A stretch of DNA of 64,000 nucleotides, taken from Spirometra erinaceieuropaei (taxonomy: Eukaryota; Platyhelminthes; Cestoda; Diphyllobothriidea; Diphyllobothriidae). The notes beneath the pieces are model-generated. The model saw only the letters and a list, made by a program, of their open reading frames with translations, had not been told where the DNA came from and made no database searches. The stretch covers positions 378,115-442,114 of the forward strand of contig CACRXP010000143.1 of NCBI GenBank assembly GCA_902702965.1. The letters run 5' to 3'. Below, piece by piece: positions 34,715 to 46,174 of this stretch. Position numbers and translations under genes: made by a program. Every line of letters starts with the position of its first letter. Position 1 is the first letter of the stretch.

Positions 34715-37700
34715 TACTCATCTATTCGCTTATATTGGCAAAACATGCGTTGTCTGCGTATTGTATCCACAACTTATACTTAATTAGTGGAAGAGCTCGG
34801 CCTACCTGCACTAATAGGTCAAAGAAATAGCTATCCCCCCTAAAATGTCGCAAAAGCTGAATTACAGAGCCGCACCTATTTTCATGTCCTAACCATAAAG
34901 AGAACCTTAATCCCGAACAACACACTTAGAATTTACCGCATTATCGCCAGTAATTCTGCGGAGTACTCATTCAAGTGTTCTTTCCAACACTTTATACCCG
35001 AACACTATCCTTGCATTTCCATACTGCGCAACCGTAGCCACTCGAACATGCTCAAAATAAACGCGCATTGAAAAGGTTGCATGCATAGTCCTGGGTACGA
35101 ATATTGAATATTCGAAGCAATTTATTACCTCTTCAGCCATTTTTATGTCAGCTGGAAAAACCGACAAAGCAAGCTGCTTAACCGTAGCAAATGATTGCTT
35201 TCGTGGCATAATGAGGGTTTTGTGGTTGCGGGTGAATCAGGAATCGTTTCTTGCTAGCATTGCTAAAAGAAGCTGCGTAATTGGGCAATCAACACGGTGT
35301 TTGGATTTGGCTAGTGTATTATTTTTCTCGAATCTATTTGTGGTGTGGTATTCAGTTGGCATTGGGAAACTCAAACACAAGGCATGCACTTTGTTTGAAT
35401 GATGACTGGGGAAGGAAACTTGTCGTAAATGAAAAACTCCCCTACAGAGAATAAGACTGAGTGCATGAAACGTTGTGCCGATTACTAGAATGGTACAAAG
35501 TTTAAATGAACAGTAGATTATGGGGCATTTATGTGGCACCTAAATATAGATTGTTCAGTCCGAACATGTTGCATTAGTAGACTGTTTGCTAGGATTAGCA
35601 GACGTTTCTGAGATGCAACTTGGAGAGGTCAGTAAGAGGACGCAGATTTCTGGACATTCCAGTTGGATGGCATTTTCTAACTCCAAATTAGGTACCTTCG
35701 GGTCATGTAAGCAAGGTCCATAGGCCTCCCGGAGTAAGTATGGTTAGATATCGTTGGAGGATGTTTCATCAATCAGATTCCTGAACATGCTCGTTCAGTT
35801 GCAATTTCAGGCTCATCACAGAGCCTCATCTGGTGGTAACCTCGTGACCCACGATCATAAAAGGAGGAGTGCGAACACACGAAAAACCCGCCGTAACCAT
35901 TACTGATATGTTAAACTGTACCCAAGCCCATTCTTGTGTAGTCTGATATTTGAAGGAAATTGTTGGTTTGTCTAAAGTGAGGTCCGTTGCTCTTCTATTT
36001 AACTCCGGAGCCATTTTAGTTGATTGCGATCGGTAATGCTAATTACTGATCGACGAAAGGCTTCACACTTTATGCACAGGCAGCAGAAAATACCTTACTT
36101 CCCGGAATACGTACCAGCTAAAAGTCAAAATAAATATTCCGTCGATATTCTGCAGCTATATGACACAGCCATAAGGGGCTCAATAGGTCGCCCAGCGTTC
36201 ACCGTGTGCTTTTGCCTGTGGTTTCGCACTTTCAATTTTTTACTTTTCCAAAAATTAATTACTAACATGGATTAGTTTAGCCCACGTGATGCGTATAGTC
36301 CCGGAGTACAATTTGATATAATGGGCTGATGGCTGATGCCTAACGGATTTTGGCCCAAATATTCCTGCTAAATTTCAGTGAGAGCCTATAAGTCTCAGAT
36401 AACCTGATCTATTTAAAGTTTACTCTAAATTTCCGAGAAATTTAAAAAAAACCTCGTATTCAATACTTTCGCGCCCCACTCAAACTGCAGTCCGCATGAT
36501 TAGGCTGACGTTTTAGAAACCGAGTCACAGAGTAGGCGCTGAGGACTGTTCCTTTGCATCTTCTAGTCCCACCCACCCCGATATGCTGCTGCATTTAAAA
36601 AAACCGTCCTGCAAAATCTGTTTGATCTTTCGGTAGTTTAGCCGGCGCCTCCTTTCATCGTTGTCTGGAATGTGCTCAACTTGAGGCGTTTTGCAGCATC
36701 ACCGTCACGCCTTCAACCATTCAAACGGAAAGATTCAGTCAGCCGGTTTAGTCGACCACTGATAAATTAGAAGCGAAATATCTTTCTCAGATGTGACGTG
36801 GCCCAATGCGACTAAACCTAGCCACTCTGCAATACGTATACGGACACGAAATTTCGCGAAACAATAGTGTGTTGGTCACCCGGTATAAATTTAATGATAT
36901 CATTTTATTTGTTGAAAGGATTGGGGACACAAAAGGCATTTTGCTAAGAAAGAATGCATTCTTAATATATTTTATGAAATTATCAGTTTTAGGCAAACTC
37001 AGATGTTCCCTGATATGCAAGGACTTTCTCAAGCTAGTGTATATATGACGTGTCAGAAGCACTTGTTATGTGCATCGGGCTACAAAATAACATTACAAAC
37101 ACCAAGAAAAGCTTCGATACTGTGGATGTGTTAATTCGAATTGGTAAACGAATTTCTACATTGCGTTTTTGGCTCGAAAATGTTACTTCTGTAGGTTTTT
37201 AATATTAATCGCCCTCCAGCATAATGTTAAGGTATTTTACCTACTACGGGTTGGCAGCTTCTGAACGAATTTCTTTTCGATCGTTTGCCAAAACTATTCT
37301 CTGCAAAAAAATGACTAATTAATCAGTATGTAATTTCCTTAATTACTCTGGATGCGCGTATAAATCTAAATCTTTTGAATAAACGACACCATTTGGCGGA
37401 TAATAGCGTTTTTTCAAAAGTTATACGTGGAGAAAAGATAAAATTTGGCTTAAAAATGTATCCAGCTTAAAGGTTTTTTAACACCGTATAGAACCCTTCC
37501 CCACGAAGCATCGTATCTCTGCATTTTTCAACATGGCTGTTAAATTTTACATTATGGCATGCATTCACTGTTGAATTGTATGAAAAGGATATAGACCCCT
37601 TTAAATTACATATAGAAATGAATCATGTTTCCGTACAAGAAAAGCATTTTGCTTGTAGTCTGAAAACATGCAATGCAAATGTAACGACAAATCGGGTTCC

Positions 37701-38254
37701 AATGTACGCATTTTTTGGTAAGAAATTGGAAAAGGACGCATTTGTCTTTCAAATGAGTAAACGAATAAATACAGGCAAATATGTTTTCCATTAAATGTAT
37801 TCACATTTAGACAGTCATCGAGAATCACTGGAAAAATATAAGGTAGTCATTTTTAGTATTTGGAATTTTTCCGGCGTCACGAGAAAGTGCGCTTAACAGC
37901 CGGCATCTCGAAATAAATGAAATATTTCAAAATTATGATTCAGAGTTAATATTATTAAAACATAACTTAATTAAAATTTTCGAGTTAAAAGCGCCTTTTA
38001 GCAATTCTCTTGAGCTTTTATAAATGCGTACATTTACAGTAAGTCTACCCTTGAACCGAAAAATCGGTTGAGAGCACGCATAACACTATACATTAGTCCA
38101 GAGAAGTAGGAGATTTACCTAGCTTTAGCTACACTAATTTGCAAATATTTTGCGTTTGGTCACGTCTAGTGAAGTAATAATAATAATAAGATGTGACCAT
38201 ATATATATATATGTATGAATTTGAAAACAGGCATCCTAAGAATGATAATTCGAA
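34715..38254. other. No recognised gene
   Basis: The largest featureless block (3.5 kb). It is AT-rich with many short open frames and no domain, tRNA or repeat shared within the window. A TA/TAA microsatellite occurs at about 38,175-38,215. Confidence 0.4.
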
Positions 38255-38898
38255 AGAAATAAGCTCTTTAGGAAAGCCAAACAAGTTTTATTGTAAATTT
38301 TCGATCTCGGTTCCCCAAGTCGTCTTCAGATGTAAAATAAGTGTGCAAAACAGTTAACATTTAAACACGCCGAAAAAATCGATTTTGCCTTGTCACTCCT
38401 GCTGGTGTAATGATGGTGGATGGCCATATCTCAACGAATTTCTACAGACCAAACTTATTCGACAATGGTAGTGAACCTGTCAGCAAGAAGACTTACAACG
38501 GCCGAAGAAATTGTGCTTTCTAAGGGAATGAAATATAATCTCTCCGATGCGAGATACCTAGACTTCCTTGCAAACTTGGAGTCTATAATATCAGCAGAAA
38601 ACATTACGGACGCTGAAAGTTTCACAATCCGGAATAGCACTGTGCATGCCTTATAGAGCAGAAATTCCTTTCTAGTACTATCGCACGAAGAAAAAAATGG
38701 TACTAAAACATTAAAAAGTGACAAAAGAATTATCATACTTCCTGCGGACAAAGGAGGATTAACTGCGATTTTAAACAAAGTAGACTACAACGAAAAGATG
38801 CTGCTATTATTAAAGGATAGATGAACCTACAAACGTTTTACCACGGACCCTACTAAAACGCACAGTACGGCCACTGAAAAAGTGCTAAAACGTCTTAC
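38255..38898 (+). pseudogene. PLE family 2, 5' end and N-terminal coding
   Basis: An upstream terminal module (38,255-38,410) carries, on the minus strand, CTGAAGA (38,329-38,323), a CTTGGGGAACCGAG hairpin and CGAAAAT: a hammerhead-like core in inverted orientation. Coding follows on the plus strand with VVNLSARRLTTAEEIVLSKG and MKYNLSDARY at 38,470-38,570. In another frame come IILPADKGG (38,730) and TTDPTK (38,845). This is the start of a PLE ORF up to the RT fingers, broken by at least one frameshift near 38,655. It ends abruptly where the SINE sequence begins at 38,899. Confidence 0.8.
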
Positions 38899-39013
38899 AG
38901 GCAGTCGCACAGCGACTAGTGGTAGATATAGATGAGATGGAGCCGACAAAGATAAGGGAGAACGGAATGGCCATTGCTGGCTTATTAGATGTCATCAGCC
39001 AGTCATACCCAAC
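38899..39013 (-). mobile_element. SINE body fragment, inverted
   Basis: The minus-strand reading matches the body of the adjacent SINE at 39,027-39,300 from TTGGGTATGACTGGCTGATG to CTCGTCGCTGTGCGA, with a few substitutions. Both the tRNA head and the 3' tail are missing. It abuts its partner with only about 13 bp between, giving an inverted pair inside PLE sequence. Confidence 0.8.
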
Positions 39014-39026
39014 CGACAGGACAACG

Positions 39027-39300
39027 GGCCCGTGGCTCAATGGTAGAGCGTCAGACTCCATGACCAAAGATCATGGGTTCGAATCTCAAGTGATCCACAA
39101 TTGGGTGTTGGGTATGACTGGCTGATGACGGCTCTTAGGCCAGAAATGGCCATTTCGGTCTCCCTTGTCTTTGTCGGCTCCAACTCATCTATATCTACCA
39201 CTCGTCGCTGTGCGAGTGCCTGCGATGGTTCTAGTATGAGCCCCAAGGCGCAGCGGAACGAGCATGTTCCGTAACCTGATCGGTGAGCGCCCATCTGTCA
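39027..39300 (+). mobile_element. tRNA-derived SINE, clearest copy
   Basis: The head CCCGTGGCTCAATGGTAGAGCG carries an A box (39,033-39,043) and GGTTCGAATC, a near-perfect B box (39,076-39,085). The body has TTGGGTATGACTGGCTGATG, CCAGAAATGGCCATTTCGG and TCTCCCTTGTCTTTGTCGG. The tail has CCCCAAGGCGCAGCGGAACG, ending near TGATCGGTGAGCGCCCATCT. An AT-rich stretch follows. The unit is about 270 bp. The good state of its promoter boxes suggests it is one of the younger copies. Confidence 0.85.
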
Positions 39301-39354
39301 TCATATTTATATATATTAAATGGTTGAGTTAGTGCGCATTCCGAGATAATAAAA

Positions 39355-41430
39355 TGAAGAAAGTAGGCTCTTTGGATAAAATCCGGTTGTACTCGTAAAT
39401 TTTTGAGTTGGTGAAATGCCGATGAATTTTACATCATGGCGTGTAATAAAGATGTCAAGGCAGTTCTTGCCGGAAATCGGTTTTAAGCGCATGCCGAAAC
39501 TGTCAATCGAACAGATTCCGCCGAAGTCGCTAAACAATTTTTTTATATGTATTTACGAATACGAATATAATCTTCAGTGACAACGAGTCTTATAAGATTC
39601 TCGCTGAAGATCCAACGAAAATGCAAACGAAATCCATCAATAAAAAGGCCAATGAGCTTGCTCGTCTGAAATTCATAGGTGCGGAATACTCAAAGTTTAT
39701 GACCCTCAGTGATTCCCATATCGCACACGCGTACGTTCTCCCAAAGAGTCACAAAATTGGTGTCCCACTGAGCATTATAGTACCGCTCATCGATCCCCTA
39801 CTTATACTTTAGCCAGATGGTTGTACAAGCATCTAAAGCCGCTAACTCACGGATCTCGCTACAACATTAACAGCTCTCACTAATTCCTCAACCGTATCGA
39901 CGTCCTCAATGTAAGCACTGATGAATGCTTCTTGTCTTTTGAGGTCGTTGCCTTATTTTCGTGTATACCGCAAGGTTTGGAAATTGACTGCGTAGCCCAA
40001 CGGCTGGAGGACAGTCCTGTTGGTATCCTAGCGCAGCACGTTATAGAACTGCTCAAACTCTGTCTTAAGAACTATTGCGAGTTCGACAATATGTACTACC
40101 AACAGGTGAACGGAAGTCCAATGGACTCCCCAATATCCTGTCTACTCGCCGAACAGCGACAAGAACATCAGGTTTTTTAACCTCTCAACCTCAAAATGTG
40201 GCTCCGCTATGCCGACGACACCTTTGTCGTAATAAAGAACCGCGAAGTCGAAGGCTACATCAGAGGCTGAATGATGTCTTTCCGGCCATACAATTCACCC
40301 ACGAAGAGGCAGTAGGAGACAGTCTGTCGTTTCTGGACGACCGTACTCTCGCAATCAGCGTCCACAGAAAAGGTTCTTATTCTGAGATTATCCTCAGTTA
40401 TGGAAGCAATTCCCCTACGGCTCACAAAAGAAGCTGCGTCCGAAGTCTCTCCCACCGGGCCTACCGCTATTGCAGCAATGACGATCTGCTGAAGAAAGAA
40501 ATAGGTTATCTATATCGGCTATTTCGATTTAACGGGTACCCGGTCAGTTTTGTGAAGAACTGCCTCAGGCGTCAGACACAACCTCGAGGCCCCTCCTCAG
40601 TTGGAGAAAATGTGACACAGAAATTCTTCTCCTAGCCCTAAATGCAGGGGACATCAGAAATGATCGCCCGTCAGCTAAACCGGTTCGTATCAGCGTTTAC
40701 CACAAGCCTGCATCCTCGATGCGCACAGTCTTAACTCGAGTACATGAGTCTATGCCCTAAAAGAAACAGACAAACGTCATATATCGCATCCCATGTGCCA
40801 ATTGTCCCTGCGTATATGTTGGTCATACAGGACGACGCCTGGAAACTCGTATTAATGAACACACACTAGCTTTCCGTCGCCGTAATCCACTGTCCCTCGT
40901 CTTTGCACACGCAGTCCAGTGCGACCACCGTTTTAATTGGGATAACACTGAGGTCATCGCCACGGCCAACACAAAACGGGCGAGGGAATTCCTAGAGGCA
41001 TGGCACTCTAACGCGGACAGCATCAACCGCCACGTCGACCTAGACGCCCATTATGAGGGCCTTAGATCACGCTTCTCTAAGCCAAGCCCCACGCCCCACC
41101 AACATCCGTTAATCCAGGCGCCCACAGTTCTGCCAACCTACCATTCTCCCGCCCCTCCAATGCGAGGAGCCGTAAAGGTCCCTCCTCCTCCTCCTCCTTC
41201 CTGCCCTCCCGGCTCAGAACACATCATGACTCCCTACCCGCATCCCTCCTCACACGCTAATGGTCCGCCTGTCAATGTTTGTCCTGTCGCGTCTACTAGT
41301 CTACTGTGACTGTCTCACTCTCTTTTTTATCTTCATTTCGTCGGACGACGGGTTGGTGTCACCATTTCGAAAATTCACGAGCACTACTCGATTTTTTCCG
41401 AAAAACCTCTTCCCTTTTCATTTACGAATA
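39355..41430 (+). mobile_element. PLE family 2 copy with inverted pLTRs
   Basis: The upstream module (39,355-39,430, GGCTCTTTGGATAAAATCCG, TACTCGTAAATTTTTGAG) aligns with the reverse complement of 41,335-41,430 (minus strand GTTTTTCGGAAAAAATCGAG, TGCTCGTGAATTTTCGAA). The interior is a frameshifted RT-endonuclease: ILAEDPTK (39,580), HAYVLPKSHK (39,725), SFEVVALFSCIP where Asp of the catalytic motif reads Glu (39,935), QQVNGSPMDSPIS (40,100), LRYADDTFVV (40,200), THKRSC-like TAHKRSC (40,420) and NGYP (40,530). The ORF is broken in several places. Its DPTK block duplicates that of the 38.3-38.9 kb fragment, so these are two separate insertions. Confidence 0.85.
40761..41309 (+). pseudogene. PLE family 2 endonuclease with Pro-rich tail
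   Basis: An uninterrupted 182-codon frame runs from a TAA at 40,758 to TGA at 41,307; it lacks a nearby ATG. It encodes VIYRIPCANCPCVYVGHTGR, then LETRINEH, a DHRFNW block, and AREFLEAWHSN with the candidate catalytic Glu. This is a complete GIY-YIG nuclease with paired Cys residues. A proline-rich tail follows, including six consecutive Pro near 41,185 and a polypyrimidine (CCT)n tract. The endonuclease is the best-preserved part of this copy, and the TAA upstream cuts it off from the RT. Confidence 0.85.
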
Positions 41431-42704
41431 TATTTATATATATTGACAAATTATTAATGAAAGGACGGTGTCCGGAATTAACTAACGCGTTCCAGACGGT
41501 CCACAATCACAAAAGACAACGATCAGTCTTGTTGTACACTAAGAGAGTGCTACTATTTGCTAGCAAGATTGTACACAGTGAAACTACGTCAGTATTTTTT
41601 CTGTTGACAATCAGATTCGTACTAGGCAATTCGGCTTCAGTCAGTACAACGCCATAAAATGACAATGTTTATATAGAATATTGATCTCAGATTTTCTTTC
41701 TAGAACAGGTTTCTTTGCAATGAGGTCTTATTTGTAGGCAAGTCTCCGAAGTCGGCCCAGGTGGCCATATGTGACAAGGACGTTCCTTAAAAACATCCTG
41801 AGTCGAAAGCAACTTTCTACAACTGTTCTTCTCTGATGGATTAGGTGGACATCAACTCTGGAGACCGGCCAGTCTGGTAGACGACGACTAAGGCCATCAA
41901 CCGCAATCGTTAAAAGTGTCAGTAAGTCTCGGCGACGTTGAATGTACAACGTAATGCTGCGGTATTATGATTCGGTTTACTCAATAAATAAATACATCTT
42001 ATTTTATGCTTATAATCTGTTCTTTTTTAAAAACAACTATTATCTGAGACTGCAGTCTTATTCCTCCTAACATTCGAAACTGAAATCTAAACCGAATATT
42101 TTTGCACTCATAAAACGCAATCGAGCTTAGGCTAGAATACCATGTTTAGTGTAGAAGACGCCGGATTTATGCTTAACGGTTTTACAGACCACTTCTCAAT
42201 AGACAACATGAGTTTGTTAATGTCCCTCGATCAAAGTTTGTCTTGTTCGCAAAAACCCCAATCGGCAAAGTGGTAAAACGTTGTATTTGTTATTGCCTCT
42301 ACCTATTTTTTGCTGAAATAAATCTTGCCTCATTGCTGTCAGTAATCTTAGACGTTAACTAAATGATCAGTCACAAAACAGTTCTTTCTCTGACCCGAAA
42401 CCATCCTCAGAAACAGAGCAGCGGAAAGTAACAGCGGCCGTACGCATGACCTGTTATCAATATGCTGAGATATTCCTATGCTTATTATCCACTAGTCAAT
42501 AATGTGCAATCTGAAGTCATTTATCACCAATTATGACTCTTCACAGTGCATTTTTATCCCCATTGATCGGCAGTGTGAGTTGACACTAAGGGGACTTAAA
42601 GTCTGACAGAATAAAAACTTATGTTGTCCCATCGGTTGATCATAGAAGATTACGATACGTGAGATGCGTTCTACGTCATAAGTGCGTAAAATACTCAAAA
42701 GATG
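41431..42704. other. No firm feature; one weak PLE-module candidate
   Basis: Mostly AT-rich without recognisable coding. At 42,390-42,415 the minus strand reads CTGAGGATGGTTTCGGGTCA then GAGAAAG, faintly like the family 2 hammerhead-type core, but neighbouring module sequence is not recognisable. Confidence 0.35.
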
Positions 42705-43028
42705 AAGATGCGATCACTGGAACAAGAAATGTATTGGCTTGACGTTTCGGATTCTTACTCGAATCCATCATCAGAGACATTTGCAGATAAAGGTAATGGT
42801 GGCACCAGGAGTGCAGTATTTATAGCACGGGGCTGCCGTGGACCGTATGCACACTGCAATTAACAGTTTTCGCAATAACCGCTGGGATCGTAATTGATGC
42901 GGTGGTGGCTTGTCGGTCTGAGTCCGAGCCGCTAATTACGACCCCAGCAGTGATTGCAAGAACTGTTAATTGCAGTGTGCAGAGGCGAATAAAGCCATTG
43001 TTCCAGCGATCGCTTTGTCTTCTGATCA
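42705..43028 (-). mobile_element. 0.32 kb mini-PLE with inverted ends
   Basis: The left end (GAAGATGCGATCACTGGAAC, AAGAAATGTATTGGCTTGACG) is a full terminal module. The right end (42,985-43,025, GCGAATAAAGCCATTGTTCC, AGCGATCGCTTTGTCTTC) is its inverted counterpart. The interior (42,862-42,970) is another inverted repeat: AACAGTT..GCAATAACCGCTGGGATCG against GACCCCAGCAGTGATTGCAAGAACTGTT. The centre (GATGCGGTGGTGGCTTGTCG) also occurs at 17,770. There is no coding sequence, so this is a non-autonomous derivative related to the 17.7 kb one. Confidence 0.75.
42737..42778 (-). ncRNA. Hammerhead-ribozyme-like motif of mini-PLE
   Basis: Identical in core to the 24.9 kb motif: minus strand GTCT, CTGATGA (42,774-42,768), GGATTC-loop-GAATCC and GAAA followed by CGTC. 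The loop differs by one base and the 3' half of stem I is AAGC instead of AGGC, which weakens that stem. Preservation of the core in an element that has lost all coding sequence suggests the motif itself is kept or that the insertion is recent. Confidence 0.55.
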
Positions 43029-45340
43029 GTGTAAGGAATCTTGATTTATTTATGTTCTAAGATGCGATGAAACGTTATCTGCGTACACTAGTAGTTATGT
43101 ACACAGAGTTAAATTGGCCAAAATGTCGCGACGCAAACCCTGTAATGTGATGATGGGGCGCTTTTAGATGATCAACTGACGCGGGCTTCGGATCCCGGAC
43201 TTACATCCCCGACCTTATTTTATTACGACACATCCGAGTAATGGACACTCCAGCGTCCCGGTTTGTGAATTGGCTAGTTAAAGAGCGCCATCATTTCGCA
43301 AGCGGTCAGCCGTGCTCTGCAGCACGTGGTCACGTTTTCACTCCACTTCTCTTGTGACTCCACCCAGTTTCTGTCAGCCAGATGTTTTTCACATTTCCCG
43401 ACTTCTTTTCTCAGTTTCCTTGATTTTTTGCGGCACTTAGTCACGAGTTATTCTTTTCCGTTCAGTTACTTTACAGTACATTTAGGAAAGCCCTTAAACT
43501 GCTGTTGGCCGTCGGCAATTTCAGTATTCTGTTTTAACGAAAACTGGCTTTGCTGACGACATTTGTTCATTCGACGTTTTCTGGCCATTATTTAAATGAC
43601 TGTTTTTTGAAATATTCAGTTAAATAAAACTGAGTTGGTTTAGCCTCCAAAACGTCTAATCGCTTCTTCACAACCACACGCTTAAGGTTTTTGAAAAAAG
43701 AGCCTCCTGCCGTCAATGCCTCTCGTATTGCCGCATGTTCCTACTGATTTCTGTTTATGATTTATGCGGGTTTAAGGATTCGCTTTCACCTTTCGGTTTT
43801 GATAAGGCCGCACATGATGCGAAACCATGTTTTCTTTGCTAATCTACCGAAAACTGGTACGTTAGCTTCGCGTGTCAAAACAGAATGATTTACCGTATCT
43901 GATCATGCTAAAATTCAATGTTTATCTACCGGCAAAATCTAGGGAAATTTAAATGTCCCAATTGGGCAAGTTAACATGCTTTTAATGAATGTGAGGAGCA
44001 CATAACCGTGAATATGTTCACCGAAAACAGGAACTTAGATATCATCATACGCTTTGGACAATTAAGTGCATTTTTGAGCGTTATTGGCTTTTTTCGGGCG
44101 ATCGCATTTTAGTCAGCTCATTACGCGTATGCAATCGTCTGCTGCCTGGAAATTCCTACATTCCCTCACCAAATTCAGACCCCAGCGAGAAAATGACTAA
44201 AACTACATACAGCGCTCTTCTAGACTGTTAACAAAACTTGAATAATTCTAGAGTTAAAGTACAATAAAATGATTTGGAACACTTTATTTTTGTTGTTGAC
44301 AGCTATTTACACTTCGTTGTCATGTATGGTTCAAACAGCGTTTTATAATGCCAATCGCTGACATTCTTGAACATCAGAAAACATCCTATTTAGCATTCTG
44401 TTTAAACATTCTTTCTCAGTTCAAAAATCGCTGGCATTTTCGTAGCTGAAGCCGTGGATGTTAGGAAGCCCGTAAAGTATGTAAAGATGCAAGGTCTGGC
44501 GCGCTCGGAGGATCTTTTGAACACAATCTTTGTCTGTGGATCTTCTGAAAGTGAGATGTAACAGCATGGTGATCGGGTGAGAATGTCCGATTGTAAGGGC
44601 AAAACGCATAACCATCTTCCAAGTGTCCTGTCACGACCGGCATGACCGATTTTTACAACGCTTACGTGCAAAGGGATGGTTTAATTATGCTCTCGACGAT
44701 AGACCATATCACATTGTCACTTCTAATAAACAAGCATGATGCCGTTCCATAACATGCGAACGATCACGTTCACACTATGAGCACAGTTTTGTCAGTCAAC
44801 TAAGGCATCTAATTTAAATCCGCTGTCAAACCCACAAAGTTGTTCTCGGTAAATGTGCATTTTCTACACATTACGCAAATTACTGTCAGCAGCCCATCAC
44901 TCGTTGAGTCGGATTACCTTCCTCGATAGTGTGGTCAAGCCTTACAATACAACGTCTCCACTAGCAACGCTCAATATATCAGGGTCAGTCAATTTAGAAA
45001 TTTATATAATATAAGTCGTCTTACGCGCATCTTCCCCTGAAATTTGATGATGCATTTTCTGTTGTTTTCCCATCTTCATTGTATTCTTAAACTCCTACAG
45101 AGAATTGTTATAAAAATTCGGTATAACTTTGTGGACCTTTGCCTTATTTTTATTTCGTATGACTGCAAGGGAGATAGGTAAATCCGTTTAAAACAGTCTC
45201 TTGGACTCCCTTTGAAAGTTAGTTACTTCATAAACTCCAGCAACAGCTTTAATTCAATTCGCCTTGTGCAAAGCATAGAATTCCTGTCTATATTTATTTT
45301 AATATATTAGCTGGTAGATTCTGAATGGATTTTGCGAAAC
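43029..45340. other. No recognised gene
   Basis: Short frames only. The 44,402-44,671 minus frames have mildly protein-like composition but no motif I can name. Confidence 0.4.
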
Positions 45341-46174
45341 ATTCAGTAATCAATCTCATAAGATGTTAACCCAAAATATGAAACGTTTTCAATGAGGAAG
45401 AATTATCTTAACAGGTTTTGGATATTTCTTCTCATGCGCATATTTCATAATATTTCAGAACAAAAGGGATGTGGGCTTCTTTAATTACTTTATTCCGGCT
45501 AACTTTATAAACCACATGACGTAAAAAGGACTTATTAAATTGCATAAATTTTAATTTAATTTAAATAACCCTTTAATTCTGGCTTTTTATTGTACAAACC
45601 ATGGTTATCGTCCGCTATTTGTGCCTTTGCTTGCGGGTGGAAGCACTTTTCTTTTGAGGTACCTTCTGTAGTAGCTGAAATATCTTGGAATTATGTGCAC
45701 CATTATTAGTATTACAAAGCTACCTAAGTAATACTGTTGAGTTGAAAAAGCACTTCTGGATTTCTTCGAACATTACATGAGTTGTAACACTAAACGTACG
45801 TCCCGTTGAGTAAAATGAACTACTAATGTTACACCAATATCAGAATACCCTTCATTCAAGCATTAGCTTTGAAAAAAACGTAATTTTCTACCAAATGAAT
45901 AAGAAAGTAGATATTGTTATGCCTTCTTTCTATAAAACACATAGATATGTATAAGGGCGTCAAAAATTAGTGAGAAAATTTCATGATATTTGCGTAGTCA
46001 TTTTGTCGCAGTGTGTAGTGTTGAAGTCGGCCGGAAGGACGTTCGTTCAAAAGCGGAAATTCTGTAGTTGGCTCAGAGTAATTAACATCACATCTTTACT
46101 TAATTAATATTTTTTAGTCGAAAATGGCTTTCAGAATCGCTGTTAACATTTTATGAATTAGCCCACTTACTGCA
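45341..46174. mobile_element. Long-TIR element, copy D
   Basis: The left tip (CAGTAATCAATCTCATAAGA, TGTTAACCC) matches the inverted right tip (minus strand GCAGTAAGTGGGCTAATTC, ATAAAATGTTAAC). The right arm has TTCTATAAAACACATAGA and TTTTCTACCAAATGAATAAG, as in copies C and F. About 0.83 kb, no ORF. Confidence 0.6.

Noticed and set aside
42390..42415. CTGAGGA ... GAGAAAG hammerhead-like pattern
   Set aside because: Stem II does not pair well and no pLTR sequence surrounds it. Such short patterns arise by chance.
44402..44671. Zinc-finger-like minus-strand reading (FCPYNRTF...H...H)
   Set aside because: It superficially recalls the LINE fingers, but the second Cys is missing, the spacing is wrong and the surrounding sequence is not LINE-like.
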